Below are positions 24,065 to 32,650 of a stretch of 64,000 bases of DNA, piece by piece. Numbering within the stretch: position 1 is the first letter of the stretch; each line of letters starts with the position of its first letter. Origin of the DNA: Streptococcus varani (lineage in GTDB: Bacteria; Bacillota; Bacilli; Lactobacillales; Streptococcaceae); assembly GCF_001375655.1 (NCBI RefSeq), contig NZ_CTEN01000003.1, positions 124,001 to 188,000 of the forward strand, written 5' to 3'. A model generated the notes under the pieces. It saw nothing but the letters and a program-made list of their open reading frames with translations. It had not been told where the DNA came from and did not search any database. The position numbers were made by a program, and so were the translations under genes.

Positions 24065-25033
24065 TTATTTTGTTAATTTCTGAATCGTTTCAGCCTCGAT
24101 GCCGAGGGCTTTTGCCATCTCTTGGTTGACTGCAATCGCTGCGGTCTCAGGTTTTTGAACTGATAAATCAGCTGGATCTTTTCCATCCAATATTTCAAGG
24201 GCCAATTCCCCAGCTTGAACACCAATGGCATGGTAATCTACTCCGTAAGTAAAGAGAACTGCTTCCAAGACAGCTTCATCGCTTCCAATAGCTGGAACTT
24301 TCTTATCTTTCAAGATTTCACCAATGGTAGATGCTGTTGAGGCAACGGTATTATCCGTTGGCAGGTAAATGGCATCTACCTGATTAGCCAAAGATGTCAT
24401 CACTTGTTGCACATCATTGGTTGAAGTTACTGTTTTAATAACAACCGTTTTTCCTAATGCCTCCAAAGCTTTTTGTGCTTCTTTGGCTTGTACCTCAGAA
24501 TTGACTTCACTCGAATTGTAGAAGATTCCAATTGTTTTTGCTTCTGGAACTACCTTGACTAGCATGTCCACTTGTCCTTTGACGTCAGTAGCATCGATAG
24601 ATCCCGTCATATTTCCTCCGGGTTTCTCAAGGCTATCTACCAAGCCTGCAGATACAGGATCTGTCACAGCCGTGAAAACAGCTGGCGTTTCTTGGTCCAC
24701 ATTAAGAAGAGCTTGAGCTGCAGGAGTCGCAATGGCAAAGTTCAAATCATTTTTGCCTGCCAATTGGTCGACCATGGTCTGCAGATTCGCTTGATCTCCT
24801 TGCGAATTTTGAAGGTCGACTTTCAAGTTTTCACCTTCAACATAACCTCCTTTCTCCAAAGCTTCTAAAAAGCCTTTGCGTGAGGAAGAAAGTGCATCGT
24901 GTTCAGCATATTGAATAATCCCTACCGAAATTGTCTCTTCATTCTTGGAAGAGGAATTGGAACCGCAGGCTACTAGAGCCAGAGTTGATAAACAGGCCAG
25001 AGAGGTCAGTGCAAACTGTTTAAACTTCATCAT
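24065..25033 (-). CDS. ABC substrate-binding lipoprotein (TrpX-like), copy 1
   Basis: About 322 residues, with lipobox LALVAC and the same ABC_sub_bind fold and landmarks as its neighbour (FAIATPAAQALL, PAVFTAVTDPVSAGLVDSLEKPGG). AGGAG sits just before two consecutive ATGs at 25033 and 25030; the longer upstream reading frame lies in the leader and is unlikely to be used. It is the first structural gene after the long attenuator-like leader (25040-25380). The shared VDSLEKPGGN(L/M)TG block shows the duplication is recent enough to align by eye. Confidence 0.85.
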   Translation of the reverse strand: MMKFKQFALTSLACLSTLALVACGSNSSSKNEETISVGIIQYAEHDALSSSRKGFLEALEKGGYVEGENLKVDLQNSQGDQANLQTMVDQLAGKNDLNFAIATPAAQALLNVDQETPAVFTAVTDPVSAGLVDSLEKPGGNMTGSIDATDVKGQVDMLVKVVPEAKTIGIFYNSSEVNSEVQAKEAQKALEALGKTVVIKTVTSTNDVQQVMTSLANQVDAIYLPTDNTVASTASTIGEILKDKKVPAIGSDEAVLEAVLFTYGVDYHAIGVQAGELALEILDGKDPADLSVQKPETAAIAVNQEMAKALGIEAETIQKLTK

Positions 25034-25101
25034 TATTCTCCTATTTTTTATTTCCTTAATAAACTGAACTAGATAATATCTTATACTAGACAAGACAAAA
25101 T

Positions 25102-25137
25102 AAAGGGACCTTTTAGAATAATCTAAAGGGTCCCTTT
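25102..25137 (-). terminator. attenuator-type terminator in the transporter leader
   Basis: A 16-bp stem with one mismatch and a 4-nt loop, starting AAAGGGACC and ending GGTCCCTTT, followed by TATTTTG. It lies between promoter and first gene, so it can only act as an attenuator. Its 5' arm (25120-25130) can pair instead with 25174-25185. Confidence 0.75.
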
Positions 25138-25173
25138 TACTACTGTAAAATGAAAAACAGATTGAGTTTGGTG

Positions 25174-25185
25174 CCCTATTAGATT
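25174..25185 (-). promoter_or_regulatory. antiterminator segment of the transporter leader
   Basis: AATCTAATAGGG on the minus strand pairs over 11 bp with one bulge to CCCTTTAGATT (25120-25130), the terminator's 5' arm. It can also be held by an upstream TAGAT (GAAA loop) hairpin or covered by a ribosome at the stop codon at 25187-25189. Confidence 0.55.
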
Positions 25186-25186
25186 T

Positions 25187-25237
25187 TCATCTATTTTGGC
25201 ACACGATGAATAACCACAGCCAAATAGATACAAACAT
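25187..25237 (-). CDS. possible second leader peptide with two Trp codons
   Basis: A 16-codon frame, MFVSIWLWLFIVCQNR, with Trp-Leu-Trp in the middle. The stop codon lies 1 nt from the antiterminator segment, where a terminating ribosome would block it. The ribosome site is weak (GTGA), so this may be chance; the placement is what makes it worth noting. Confidence 0.3.
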   Translation of the reverse strand: MFVSIWLWLFIVCQNR

Positions 25238-25247
25238 TACGTTTCAC

Positions 25248-25282
25248 GTGTCTGTATCCATGGTCACCATGTCTACAAACAC
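25248..25282 (-). ncRNA. structured hairpin of the leader, base at the leader-peptide stop
   Basis: Arms GTGTTTGTA and TACAGACAC (one G-U), an inner CATGG/CCATG stem and a symmetric GA/GA internal loop. The 5' arm starts at the stop codon of the Tyr-rich peptide. The 3' arm can pair alternatively with TGTTTGTAT downstream (25228-25236), so the two hairpins exclude each other. Confidence 0.6.
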
Positions 25283-25344
25283 TATCTAAAGTAGCCGTAG
25301 TAATACGCTTGATTGTTCGTAAGATCTTGACTGGTCAATAGCAT
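25282..25344 (-). CDS. Tyr-rich leader peptide (attenuation)
   Basis: A 20-residue peptide ending AYYYGYFR, with four Tyr codons and one Phe codon just before the stop. It begins about 34 nt after the predicted transcription start. The ribosome site is poor (GAGAGA about 7 nt upstream). The stop codon abuts the first leader hairpin. A ribosome stalled on Tyr codons would leave that hairpin free to form, while one reaching the stop would melt it. This is the classic layout of amino-acid attenuation, and suggests the transporter imports tyrosine or aromatic amino acids. Confidence 0.55.
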   Translation of the reverse strand: MLLTSQDLTNNQAYYYGYFR

Positions 25345-25384
25345 ACGATATCTCTCTTTCTCATTTCTTTTAAGGTTTTTTAAT

Positions 25385-25413
25385 ATGATAATCGATTTTT
25401 TTTTATTTGTCAA
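25385..25413 (-). promoter_or_regulatory. strong promoter of the lipoprotein/ABC operon
   Basis: TTGACA (25408-25413), 17 bp, TATCAT (25385-25390) on the minus strand. It gives a leader of about 345 nt before the first lipoprotein start. Confidence 0.8.
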
Positions 25414-25474
25414 GACATTTTTGTTAAAAATTCATTTTTTTCAGAAAATTTCGATTTGAGAGATAATTCCATCC

Positions 25475-25816
25475 TTACTTCATCAAATCCTGTAAGGGTC
25501 TGAAAATAATTTTTTCCAAATCAGACATATAAATAGACAAGTGTTGCTGTTTAGCGAAATAATCCGAGACTAAAGGATTGGCTTGAACTTTTTGATGAAT
25601 TTCCTCCATGCGTTTTTGCATGTCTGCGCTTGGCATTTGTCCAGTCTGCATAAGTCCTTGCAATTCAGTCTGAAAGCCCAAATAATCATCCAAGATAGCT
25701 TTTGCATCTGTATCAGAATTAAGGGATACTTTTACCGCTTCTACTGCCTTGTATTCTGGCAAAAGACGGATTGCTCGGTCCAATTCATTGGCTAAATCAT
25801 AGATATTATGTGTCAT
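25475..25816 (-). CDS. YlbF/YmcA-family protein
   Basis: A 113-residue, all-helical protein of the YlbF/YmcA (DUF964) family. In Bacillus these form a complex with YaaT (the Y-complex) that binds RNase Y and tunes mRNA cleavage. Its place after tyrA is conserved in streptococcal aro blocks. It is 8 bp downstream of tyrA and co-transcribed with it. Elsewhere in the genus aroA, aroK and pheA usually follow; here the strand runs directly into the transporter leader. Confidence 0.82.
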   Translation of the reverse strand: MTHNIYDLANELDRAIRLLPEYKAVEAVKVSLNSDTDAKAILDDYLGFQTELQGLMQTGQMPSADMQKRMEEIHQKVQANPLVSDYFAKQQHLSIYMSDLEKIIFRPLQDLMK

Positions 25817-25824
25817 TTTTTCTC

Positions 25825-26931
25825 CTAACTAATAGTGATTGGATAAGAAGTCTTGGTACGGATAACGGACGCAGCCCGGTCCAAATCTTCTTTATTTTTA
25901 AAGGTAATCTGTAAGATTCCATCGATATCTTCGCGATTTTCTTCATTGATGCGGATATTGACCACTGATATTCCACGAAGTAATTCCAAAATTTGGAGGA
26001 TAACATCCTCCTGGTCTGGAATAGTGATGAAGATGTCAAAGAAACTATCCACTCCGGCTCGTTTATGAATTTCCATCTCTTTTCGAGTTCGCCGTCCCTT
26101 GTCAAAAAAATCCCAAATGGCATCGGTATCCCGGCTAGCAAGCAAATTAGAAATATGACTTAGGCGACTTTGAAACTCAGCAATTCGTTCCAAAACAGGC
26201 TCTGGATTGGTCATGAGAATACTGGTCCACATGCCGGGTTCACTTTCTACAATCCTAGTCATATCTCGAAAACCACCTGCTGCAAAATTGTTGGTAAAAG
26301 GATGGTCCAAAGCGTATTCACCCGCTTGGTTCATGAGACTGGAAGCGAGGATGTGAGGAAAATGAGAAACCTGACTAGTTACCCGGTCATGTTCCTGGGC
26401 ATCCATTTCAATAAAGCGGGCATGGAGCCCTGAAAAGAGATCCGTTAAACGTGCAATGGCATCCTTTTGGGTCCTACTGGTTTTAGTAAAAATATAATAA
26501 GCATTCTCAAAAAGATTGATATCTGCTGAGATAGCTCCCGTCTTATGACTACCGGCCATGGGATGTCCACCGATAAAGTTGATACCAGCTGGACCTAAAT
26601 ACTTTTCAGCTGCCTGACAAATTGCCTCTTTTGTGGAACCAGCATCAGTTACTAATACTTTCTCTTTGAGTGGCAGCGTGGCTAATTCCTCTAAAAAAGC
26701 AATAGTCTGTTCAATCGGAACAGCCAAGATAATGATATCCGCCCGGTCAGCAAAAGCTGCAAAATCATCTGTCGCTTCATCAACGAATCCTTGCTCTAAA
26801 GCAATTCTTCTCGATTTCTCACCACGATTATAGCCTAGAATCCGATAATCAGGATGGTCTCGACGAATCCCCAAAGCTAATGAGGAACCAATCAAGCCTA
26901 AACCAACTATGTAAATCGTTTTCTGCCCCAT
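25825..26931 (-). CDS. tyrA: prephenate dehydrogenase
   Basis: A 368-residue TyrA that oxidises prephenate to 4-hydroxyphenylpyruvate for tyrosine. The N-terminal Rossmann motif is GLGLIGSSLALGIR, HPMAGSHKTGA and the helical dimerisation domain follow, and a C-terminal ACT-like regulatory domain (FDIFITIPDQEDVILQILELL) lies at about residues 295-368. No chorismate mutase domain is fused. It is 58 bp downstream of aroC. Keeping tyrA where aroE, aroB, aroA and pheA are missing is odd unless those genes lie elsewhere. Confidence 0.94.
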   Translation of the reverse strand: MGQKTIYIVGLGLIGSSLALGIRRDHPDYRILGYNRGEKSRRIALEQGFVDEATDDFAAFADRADIIILAVPIEQTIAFLEELATLPLKEKVLVTDAGSTKEAICQAAEKYLGPAGINFIGGHPMAGSHKTGAISADINLFENAYYIFTKTSRTQKDAIARLTDLFSGLHARFIEMDAQEHDRVTSQVSHFPHILASSLMNQAGEYALDHPFTNNFAAGGFRDMTRIVESEPGMWTSILMTNPEPVLERIAEFQSRLSHISNLLASRDTDAIWDFFDKGRRTRKEMEIHKRAGVDSFFDIFITIPDQEDVILQILELLRGISVVNIRINEENREDIDGILQITFKNKEDLDRAASVIRTKTSYPITIS

Positions 26932-26989
26932 AATTTTCCTCTTTTCTTCTTTTCAGTAAAAGGCTAAGTTGTGTCACTTAGCCCGAATA

Positions 26990-28156
26990 TTAGAAATGTT
27001 TGACATAGTGACGATGTGACGCTACTGCTTCTTTCAACTCTTGCAAGTTATCAGAAGAGAATTTTTCCAAAATTTCATTGGCTATTACTGTCGCAACGAC
27101 TGATTCCATCACAACACCTGCTGCTGGAAGAGCAGTTGGATCAGAGCGTTCGACCGTTGCTTTATAGGGTTGGTGGGTTTCAATATCAACTGACATGAGC
27201 GGTTTGTAAAGAGTTGGAATAGGTTTCATGACTCCACGAATAATGAGAGCTTGTCCATTGGTCATCCCTCCTTCAAAGCCGCCAAGATGGTTGCTACGAC
27301 GGGTATAACCTTCTTCCTCATTCCAAAGGATTTCATCCATGACCTCAGAACCCTTACGATAACCAGCCTGAAAACCTGCCCCAAATTCCACTCCCTTGAA
27401 AGCATTGATGGAAACAACTGCTTGTGCTATCTTTCCATCCAATTTTTTATCCCATTGGACAAAAGAACCTAGACCAACTGGAACACCACCCACTACTGTT
27501 TCAATGACACCACCAATGGTATCTCCTTCACGCTTGATTTGATCAATATAATCTTTAATTTCTTGTTCACGTTCTTGATTAACCACAGAAATTTCAGATT
27601 TTTGGGCTAAGTCTTTGATTTCAGAAACACTCAAACCTTCTGGGACATCAATCTCTTTACCACCAAAGACAACCACATGGTTAGCAATTTCAATATCTAA
27701 TTCTGTTAAAATGCGCTTGGCAATCGCCCCAACCGCTACCCGCATAGTAGTTTCTCGAGCAGATGATCGCTCTAAGGAATTGCGCAAGTCATCAAATCGG
27801 TATTTCATTCCACCAACCAAATCAGCATGACCAGGACGCGGATGAGTAATTCTGCGCTTGCTCTTGAGACGATCCTCAATATCTTCAACTGACATGATAT
27901 CCAACCATTTCTGGTGGTCCTTATTGATAACATGGAGCGTAATAGGTGCTCCGGTTGTTTTTCCGTGACGAACCCCAGCAGTAATTTCGACCTGATCAGA
28001 TTCAATTTTCATACGACCACCACGGCCATAACCACCTTGTCGACGTTTCAAATCCAGATTGATATCCTCAGCTCTTAAAGGGAGACCCGCCGGAATACCC
28101 TCAATAATAGCTGTTAAGCGTGGACCATGTGATTCTCCTGCTGTTAAATAGCGCAT
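26990..28156 (-). CDS. aroC: chorismate synthase
   Basis: A 388-residue AroC (EPSP to chorismate; needs reduced FMN). Family signatures visible are GESHGP, the [12 protein letters not shown] segment, RPGHADL and [15 protein letters not shown]. It starts 4 bp after the aroD stop codon, with its ribosome site GGAG inside the aroD end, so translation is coupled. In other streptococci I recall aroE and aroB lying between these two genes; here the junction is seamless. Confidence 0.96.
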   Translation of the reverse strand: MRYLTAGESHGPRLTAIIEGIPAGLPLRAEDINLDLKRRQGGYGRGGRMKIESDQVEITAGVRHGKTTGAPITLHVINKDHQKWLDIMSVEDIEDRLKSKRRITHPRPGHADLVGGMKYRFDDLRNSLERSSARETTMRVAVGAIAKRILTELDIEIANHVVVFGGKEIDVPEGLSVSEIKDLAQKSEISVVNQEREQEIKDYIDQIKREGDTIGGVIETVVGGVPVGLGSFVQWDKKLDGKIAQAVVSINAFKGVEFGAGFQAGYRKGSEVMDEILWNEEEGYTRRSNHLGGFEGGMTNGQALIIRGVMKPIPTLYKPLMSVDIETHQPYKATVERSDPTALPAAGVVMESVVATVIANEILEKFSSDNLQELKEAVASHRHYVKHF

Positions 28157-28160
28157 CTTC

Positions 28161-28832
28161 TTACTCCAATACTTCTAAAATCTTCTTAACGCTTGCCACA
28201 GAAACCTGACCAGGTGCACTAGCCTCATCCAGACACGCAAAGGTCCAGCAAGAGCCTGTAATTCCGCCCGCTAGGCGAGACAAAATTCCCAATTTCCCCA
28301 TAGACATCGTCGCGTAAGCTTGTCCCATATTCAAGGTTTTAAAGCCACGCGTAAAGTTCATGACATCTAACACATCTTGTTCAGTTTTTGGCATGACAGA
28401 CATTTTGACAACTGCAGGACTTAGACTGGTCAATTCAGACATAATTTCCAAGAAATTCTCTGGTGTCTCATTAAAATTATGGTAACTGAGTACGAGATTT
28501 GGAAATTCCAGCATTTGTTCGAAAACCTCCTTGTGAGAATAGTATTCGAAATCAATAAAATCTGGCTGATAAAGGACTGCAACTTCCTTGATGAGATCCA
28601 CATATTCTTGGTCCGTCAGTTCGATATGACCACCCTCACGACTAGTTCGAATGGTGAAAATCAATTCTCTACCAACAAATTTTTCAAAAACGGCAGGTGC
28701 CACTTTTAATATTTCTTCTTTGGGCAAGAAATCAGCACGCCATTCAATGATATCCGCATCGGCCAATCGCTCAGGATCAATTGCTTCCACATCTGCAAGA
28801 TTTTTTGGCATTACTGGAACTACAATTTTCAT
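28161..28832 (-). CDS. aroD: 3-dehydroquinate dehydratase, biosynthetic copy
   Basis: A 223-residue class I dehydroquinase of the short streptococcal type. Active-site residues are E30 in IIEWR, R62 in IRTSREGG, H118 in SYHNF and Schiff-base K143 in VVKMSV; the C-terminal SAPGQVS loop is present. It overlaps the upstream methyltransferase by 4 bp (ATGA), a common coupling. A second, longer paralogue at 1859-2626 serves the hydroaromatic island. Confidence 0.95.
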   Translation of the reverse strand: MKIVVPVMPKNLADVEAIDPERLADADIIEWRADFLPKEEILKVAPAVFEKFVGRELIFTIRTSREGGHIELTDQEYVDLIKEVAVLYQPDFIDFEYYSHKEVFEQMLEFPNLVLSYHNFNETPENFLEIMSELTSLSPAVVKMSVMPKTEQDVLDVMNFTRGFKTLNMGQAYATMSMGKLGILSRLAGGITGSCWTFACLDEASAPGQVSVASVKKILEVLE

Positions 28833-29992
28833 TTTTGCACCTGTATCGTAAAAACCTTAAGGTAATTACTACTTTCATCGTTTTTATTATAGGTAAAATC
28901 GCTTGGTAAGCGATAGCTTGCAAGGTAATCATACTTGACTCCTGACAAAGCTTTTTCAATTTCTTTTTTAAAACGGTTGGGACTTAAATTGGCAGCATTG
29001 GTGGATGCAATCATCAGACCATCTGGAGAGAGTATCTCTAGGGCTTGTGCCACTAACTTGTGGTAATCCTTTGCCACTGAAAAAGTTTCTTTCTTATTGC
29101 GGGCAAAACTTGGTGGATCTAAAATAATAACATCAAAAGATAAGTTGTGACGTTTGGCGTACTTAAAGTATGAGAAGACATCCATAACTATTAACTTATG
29201 ATGCGCCATATCTAAACCATTGGCAATGAAATGAGCCTCTGATAATTCTCTGGAGCGTTTGGCCAAATCAACTGAAATTGTCTGACTAGCCCCTCCCATA
29301 GCAGCAGCAACTGAAAAAGCAGCTGTATACGAGAACATATTGAGCAGGGTTTTACCTGCAGCCAAGCCGTCAACCAAACTTCCTCGGACATCATGTTGGT
29401 CTAAGAAAATACCAGTCATCAAGCCATCATTCAAGAAGACTTGATAGGTTACTCCATTTTCTAGAATGGTGAAATACTCTGGAGCTTCTTGGCCGTAAAG
29501 ATGAGCTGATTCCCATTCCAATCCCTTAAAACGAACTTTTTCATAAGCCCCTAAAACTTCAGGATAGATACTACGGAAGGCTTGGACAATCCTATCCTTT
29601 ATTGAATAGACATACTCATTATACCAAGAAAAAACTGCAAAATTATTGTATACATCAACGCTAATGCCACCAAAGCCATCTCCATCTTGATTAAAAACGC
29701 GAAAAGCAGTGGTTGTAGGAGACTCATAAAAAGTTTGACGCTTGACTTTAGCCTTAGCAAATAGATCTTCAAAAGAGAACTTTTCTAATGTTTGTTCTTG
29801 ATCACTAATAACCCAGCCTACCCCCTTATTCTGCTTAGAAAGATAGGCGGTTCCAAGAGCTTGTCCTTTTTCAGAAACTAATTTTACCAAACAATTGGTC
29901 ACAGAAAGATTTTGGTAATCTATGCCATCTAAAACACAAATTCCTTGTTTTATTTTCTTTTCCGCAAAACGATTTACAGTGATTTTATTCAT
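28829..29992 (-). CDS. RlmI/YwbD-like class I SAM-dependent rRNA methyltransferase
   Basis: About 387 residues. An N-terminal PUA-like domain is at about 1-75, then a Rossmann methyltransferase fold with [19 protein letters not shown] as the SAM site and the catalytic motif DPPSF ([14 protein letters not shown]), as in 23S rRNA m5C methyltransferases of the RlmI group. The ATG at 29992 is chosen because the promoter's TATAAT (30000-30005) overlaps the only upstream ATG. Transcription should then start almost exactly at this ATG, making a leaderless mRNA. It heads the aroD-aroC-tyrA operon. Confidence 0.85.
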   Translation of the reverse strand: MNKITVNRFAEKKIKQGICVLDGIDYQNLSVTNCLVKLVSEKGQALGTAYLSKQNKGVGWVISDQEQTLEKFSFEDLFAKAKVKRQTFYESPTTTAFRVFNQDGDGFGGISVDVYNNFAVFSWYNEYVYSIKDRIVQAFRSIYPEVLGAYEKVRFKGLEWESAHLYGQEAPEYFTILENGVTYQVFLNDGLMTGIFLDQHDVRGSLVDGLAAGKTLLNMFSYTAAFSVAAAMGGASQTISVDLAKRSRELSEAHFIANGLDMAHHKLIVMDVFSYFKYAKRHNLSFDVIILDPPSFARNKKETFSVAKDYHKLVAQALEILSPDGLMIASTNAANLSPNRFKKEIEKALSGVKYDYLASYRLPSDFTYNKNDESSNYLKVFTIQVQK

Positions 29993-29999
29993 AATTCTC

Positions 30000-30028
30000 A
30001 TTATATCAAATTTTCAGCAAGTTCTCAA
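30000..30028 (-). promoter_or_regulatory. promoter of the methyltransferase-aroD-aroC-tyrA operon
   Basis: TTGAGA (30023-30028), 17 bp, TATAAT (30000-30005). Only 7 nt separate the -10 from the ATG at 29992, predicting a leaderless start. Confidence 0.65.
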
Positions 30029-30064
30029 AAAAAACCCTTTATCTGAAGCTTAAATTAAAAATAT

Positions 30065-30072
30065 GGTATAAT
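30065..30072 (+). promoter_or_regulatory. extended -10 promoter of ltaS
   Basis: TATAAT (30067-30072) preceded by TGG, an extended -10 element, about 40 bp upstream of the ltaS start. No clear -35. Confidence 0.6.
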
Positions 30073-30113
30073 AAACTCAGATTTTATTTAGAAACATGTA
30101 CGAGGAATCTATC

Positions 30114-32303
30114 TTGAAAAAAACAAAATTCAACCTAAAAGAGTTTCTACGAACTCGTCTAGGCTATATTCTGACACTAGTCTTTATTTACTGGCTGAAG
30201 ACTTTATGGGCATATTTTATTGATTTCAACTTGGACACCAAAGGCTTCTATCAAAACTTTATCGCTCTGATTAACCCCATTCCTGTAGCCCTCCTTTTAA
30301 TTGGAATAGCCCTCTATATAAAAAATTCAAAAGCATTTTATATTGTATCCAGCTTTTTGTACCTTCTTCTCTTTGTCTGGCTCTTTTCAAATTCTATCTA
30401 TTATAGAGAGTTTACAGATTATATTTCCATATCTACTATTATGGCTAGTTCTAGTGTCTCTGCTGGATTGGGAGAAGCTGCCGTAAAACTATTTCGTATT
30501 ACTGACCTGGTTTATTTTATCGATTTCTTTCTATTGATTTATCTATCTATTCGCAAGAAAATCCATTTTGATTCTAAAGCTTTTAATAAGCGAGCAGGTT
30601 TTGCAGTAACCGCACTATCAATCATGCTCTTCTCAGCCAATCTCTTCCTAGCTGAAATTGACCGACCTGAGTTGCTCTCCCGTGGTTTCTCAAACACTTA
30701 TATCGTACGAGCTCTTGGTCTTCCAGCCTTTCTTGGTTACAACGCGAACCAAACCTATTCTGCTCACAGAGATCGATCTGAAGCCTCTGCCAAAGACTTA
30801 GAACCTGTACAGGCCTATATTGACCAAAACTATGCCGCTCCAAATAACCAATTTTACGGAAAAGCAAAAGGTCGCAATGTGATTTATGTTCACCTGGAGA
30901 GCCTGCAACAATTTATTATTGATTACAAGTTGAAAGTCGATGGGAAAGAATATGAAGTAACTCCTTTCCTTAACTCCCTTTACCACTCAAAATCCAGTCT
31001 TTCCTTTTCAAATTTTTTCCATCAAGTAAAAGCTGGTAAGACATCCGATGCAGAAACTATGCTGGAAAATTCACTCTTTGGACTTAATCAAGGATCTTTT
31101 ATGGTTCAGTATGGTTCCAGTAATACCCAGCAAGCAGCCCCACATATCTTGGCAGAAAATGGCGACTATACATCCGCTGTCTTCCACGGAAATTCAGGTA
31201 GTTTTTGGAACCGAAACAACACCTATAAACAGTGGGGATATGACTACTTCTTTGATCAAAGTTATTTTTCTACGCCAACTGCAGAAAATTCCTTCCAATA
31301 TGGTTTAAATGATAAGATTATGTTGGCTGATTCTATCCAGTATCTGGAAAGGATGCAACAACCTTTCTACACGAAATTATTGCTTGTTTCCCATCATTAT
31401 CCATATACAACTAGTCTTTCTGGTGATGAAGTCGGCTTTCCTTTAGCGAATACTAATGACCAGACGATCAATGGTTATTTTGCTACAGCCAACTATCTAG
31501 ATGCTTCTATCAAAGCTTTCTTTGACTATCTTAAAGCAACAGGAGTTTACGATAACTCAATCTTCATTCTCTATGGAGATCACTACGGTATTTCCAACTC
31601 CCGAAATCCAAACTTAGCTCCATTGCTTGGAAAATCCTCGGAAACGTGGACAGACTATGATAATGCCATGCTACAACGGGTTCCTTATATCATCTATATA
31701 CCTGGTATGACAGATGGTGGTATCATTGATACTTTCGGTGGTCAGATTGATGCCTTGCCAACATTAGAACATCTGCTAGGAATAGATTCTAGACAATACC
31801 TTCAAGTTGGGCAAGATATCCTTTCTCCTGATCACAATCAAATTGTAGCGACTCGAACAAATGGTGCCTTCATCACACCAAAATATACTCGTTATGCAGG
31901 AAAGCTATACTACACAGCGACCGGGGAAGAAATTACCAATCCTGATGAATCTACACAAGCTGAAGTTGAAAAGATTATGAATGCTGCTTCAGCTCAATTA
32001 GCTGCTAGTGATGCCATACAAACAGGTGATCTTATCCGCTTCAAGAAGAATGATTTACCACCACTAGATAGTAGCAAAATCTCCTATCTTCATTCCATGA
32101 ATGCATTAACAAGCATCGAAGAGGAATTGGGAGATAAATCCACAAGTATTTATAGCAAAAATGGTAAAAAATCTACTGTCGATCTTTTTCATGCTCCAAG
32201 TTACTTAGAACTTCACGGCAATAAGTCGGAGGGAGCAACTAACCCTTCTTCTGATTCAACCACTACCACTAGTACAACTACAACTGAGAAACAGACAGAC
32301 TAA
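30114..32303 (+). CDS. ltaS: lipoteichoic acid synthase (LtaS-type, sulfatase fold)
   Basis: About 729 residues. Five N-terminal membrane helices lie within residues 15-190 and an extracellular sulfatase-fold domain follows. Counting from the upstream ATG at 30096, the catalytic Thr is T316 in GKTSDAETM, the metal Glu is in VHLESL, and the rest of the site is seen in HGNSGSFWNRN and YGDHYG. It polymerises glycerol phosphate from phosphatidylglycerol onto the glycolipid anchor at the cell surface. The TTG at 30114 is preferred because GAGG lies 8 bp before it, while the ATG at 30096 has no ribosome site. The last 25 residues form a Ser/Thr-rich tail of unknown use. A perfect terminator follows. 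Confidence 0.92.
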   Translation: MKKTKFNLKEFLRTRLGYILTLVFIYWLKTLWAYFIDFNLDTKGFYQNFIALINPIPVALLLIGIALYIKNSKAFYIVSSFLYLLLFVWLFSNSIYYREFTDYISISTIMASSSVSAGLGEAAVKLFRITDLVYFIDFFLLIYLSIRKKIHFDSKAFNKRAGFAVTALSIMLFSANLFLAEIDRPELLSRGFSNTYIVRALGLPAFLGYNANQTYSAHRDRSEASAKDLEPVQAYIDQNYAAPNNQFYGKAKGRNVIYVHLESLQQFIIDYKLKVDGKEYEVTPFLNSLYHSKSSLSFSNFFHQVKAGKTSDAETMLENSLFGLNQGSFMVQYGSSNTQQAAPHILAENGDYTSAVFHGNSGSFWNRNNTYKQWGYDYFFDQSYFSTPTAENSFQYGLNDKIMLADSIQYLERMQQPFYTKLLLVSHHYPYTTSLSGDEVGFPLANTNDQTINGYFATANYLDASIKAFFDYLKATGVYDNSIFILYGDHYGISNSRNPNLAPLLGKSSETWTDYDNAMLQRVPYIIYIPGMTDGGIIDTFGGQIDALPTLEHLLGIDSRQYLQVGQDILSPDHNQIVATRTNGAFITPKYTRYAGKLYYTATGEEITNPDESTQAEVEKIMNAASAQLAASDAIQTGDLIRFKKNDLPPLDSSKISYLHSMNALTSIEEELGDKSTSIYSKNGKKSTVDLFHAPSYLELHGNKSEGATNPSSDSTTTTSTTTTEKQTD

Positions 32304-32331
32304 AATCGCAAAGAAGGGGTTTCTTTAAACT

Positions 32332-32371
32332 GAAATAGAGCCTTGGGAATAAAATCCCGAGGCTCTATTTC
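32332..32371 (+). terminator. terminator of ltaS
   Basis: A 17-bp stem, GAAATAGAGCCTTGGGA with its complement (one G-U), and a 6-nt loop, placed right after the ltaS stop. Confidence 0.85.
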
Positions 32372-32582
32372 TATAATCTTTTGAATTAACTTTTCTACCA
32401 TTTGTCACTATCAGCTTGCCGTACTCCAGTTGAGAGAAACTTAGTTTCTTCTATTTCCAACCTCAATTCCTAATCCTAAAGCTAATTCATTTGACTTTAT
32501 CTTAGAAATCTGACACTCCAATCATCAACTCTTTGAGTAATACTCTTTGAAAATCAATGACAAGCTTCAACATTAGAAAAAA

Positions 32583-32623
32583 AGATTGAAGAATTTTTCT
32601 AACTTAGAAGAATTCTTCAATCT
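32583..32623 (-). terminator. terminator of the infC-rpmI-rplT operon
   Basis: An 18-bp near-perfect stem (AGATTGAAGAAT...) with a 5-nt loop, 28 bp after the rplT stop, followed on the minus strand by TTTTTTTC. Confidence 0.8.
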
Positions 32624-32650
32624 AAAAGGACCTTATAGTCTGTCTTTTGC

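Larger units (their letters stand above)
32304..32650. other. gene-free stretch between convergent ltaS and rplT
   Basis: It contains the ltaS terminator, the rplT terminator at 32583-32623 and, around 32540-32575, a stretch (ATACTCTTTGAAAATCAA) resembling the start of a streptococcal BOX repeat boxA. No ORF with a ribosome site is seen. Confidence 0.5.

Noticed and set aside
25034..25413. T-box riboswitch in the transporter leader
   Set aside because: No T-box antiterminator sequence (GGTGGNACCGCG type) or matching specifier stem was found; the leader-peptide layout explains it better.
30622..30986. Minus-strand ORFs inside ltaS
   Set aside because: Antisense to an intact LtaS with full motifs; composition is not protein-like.
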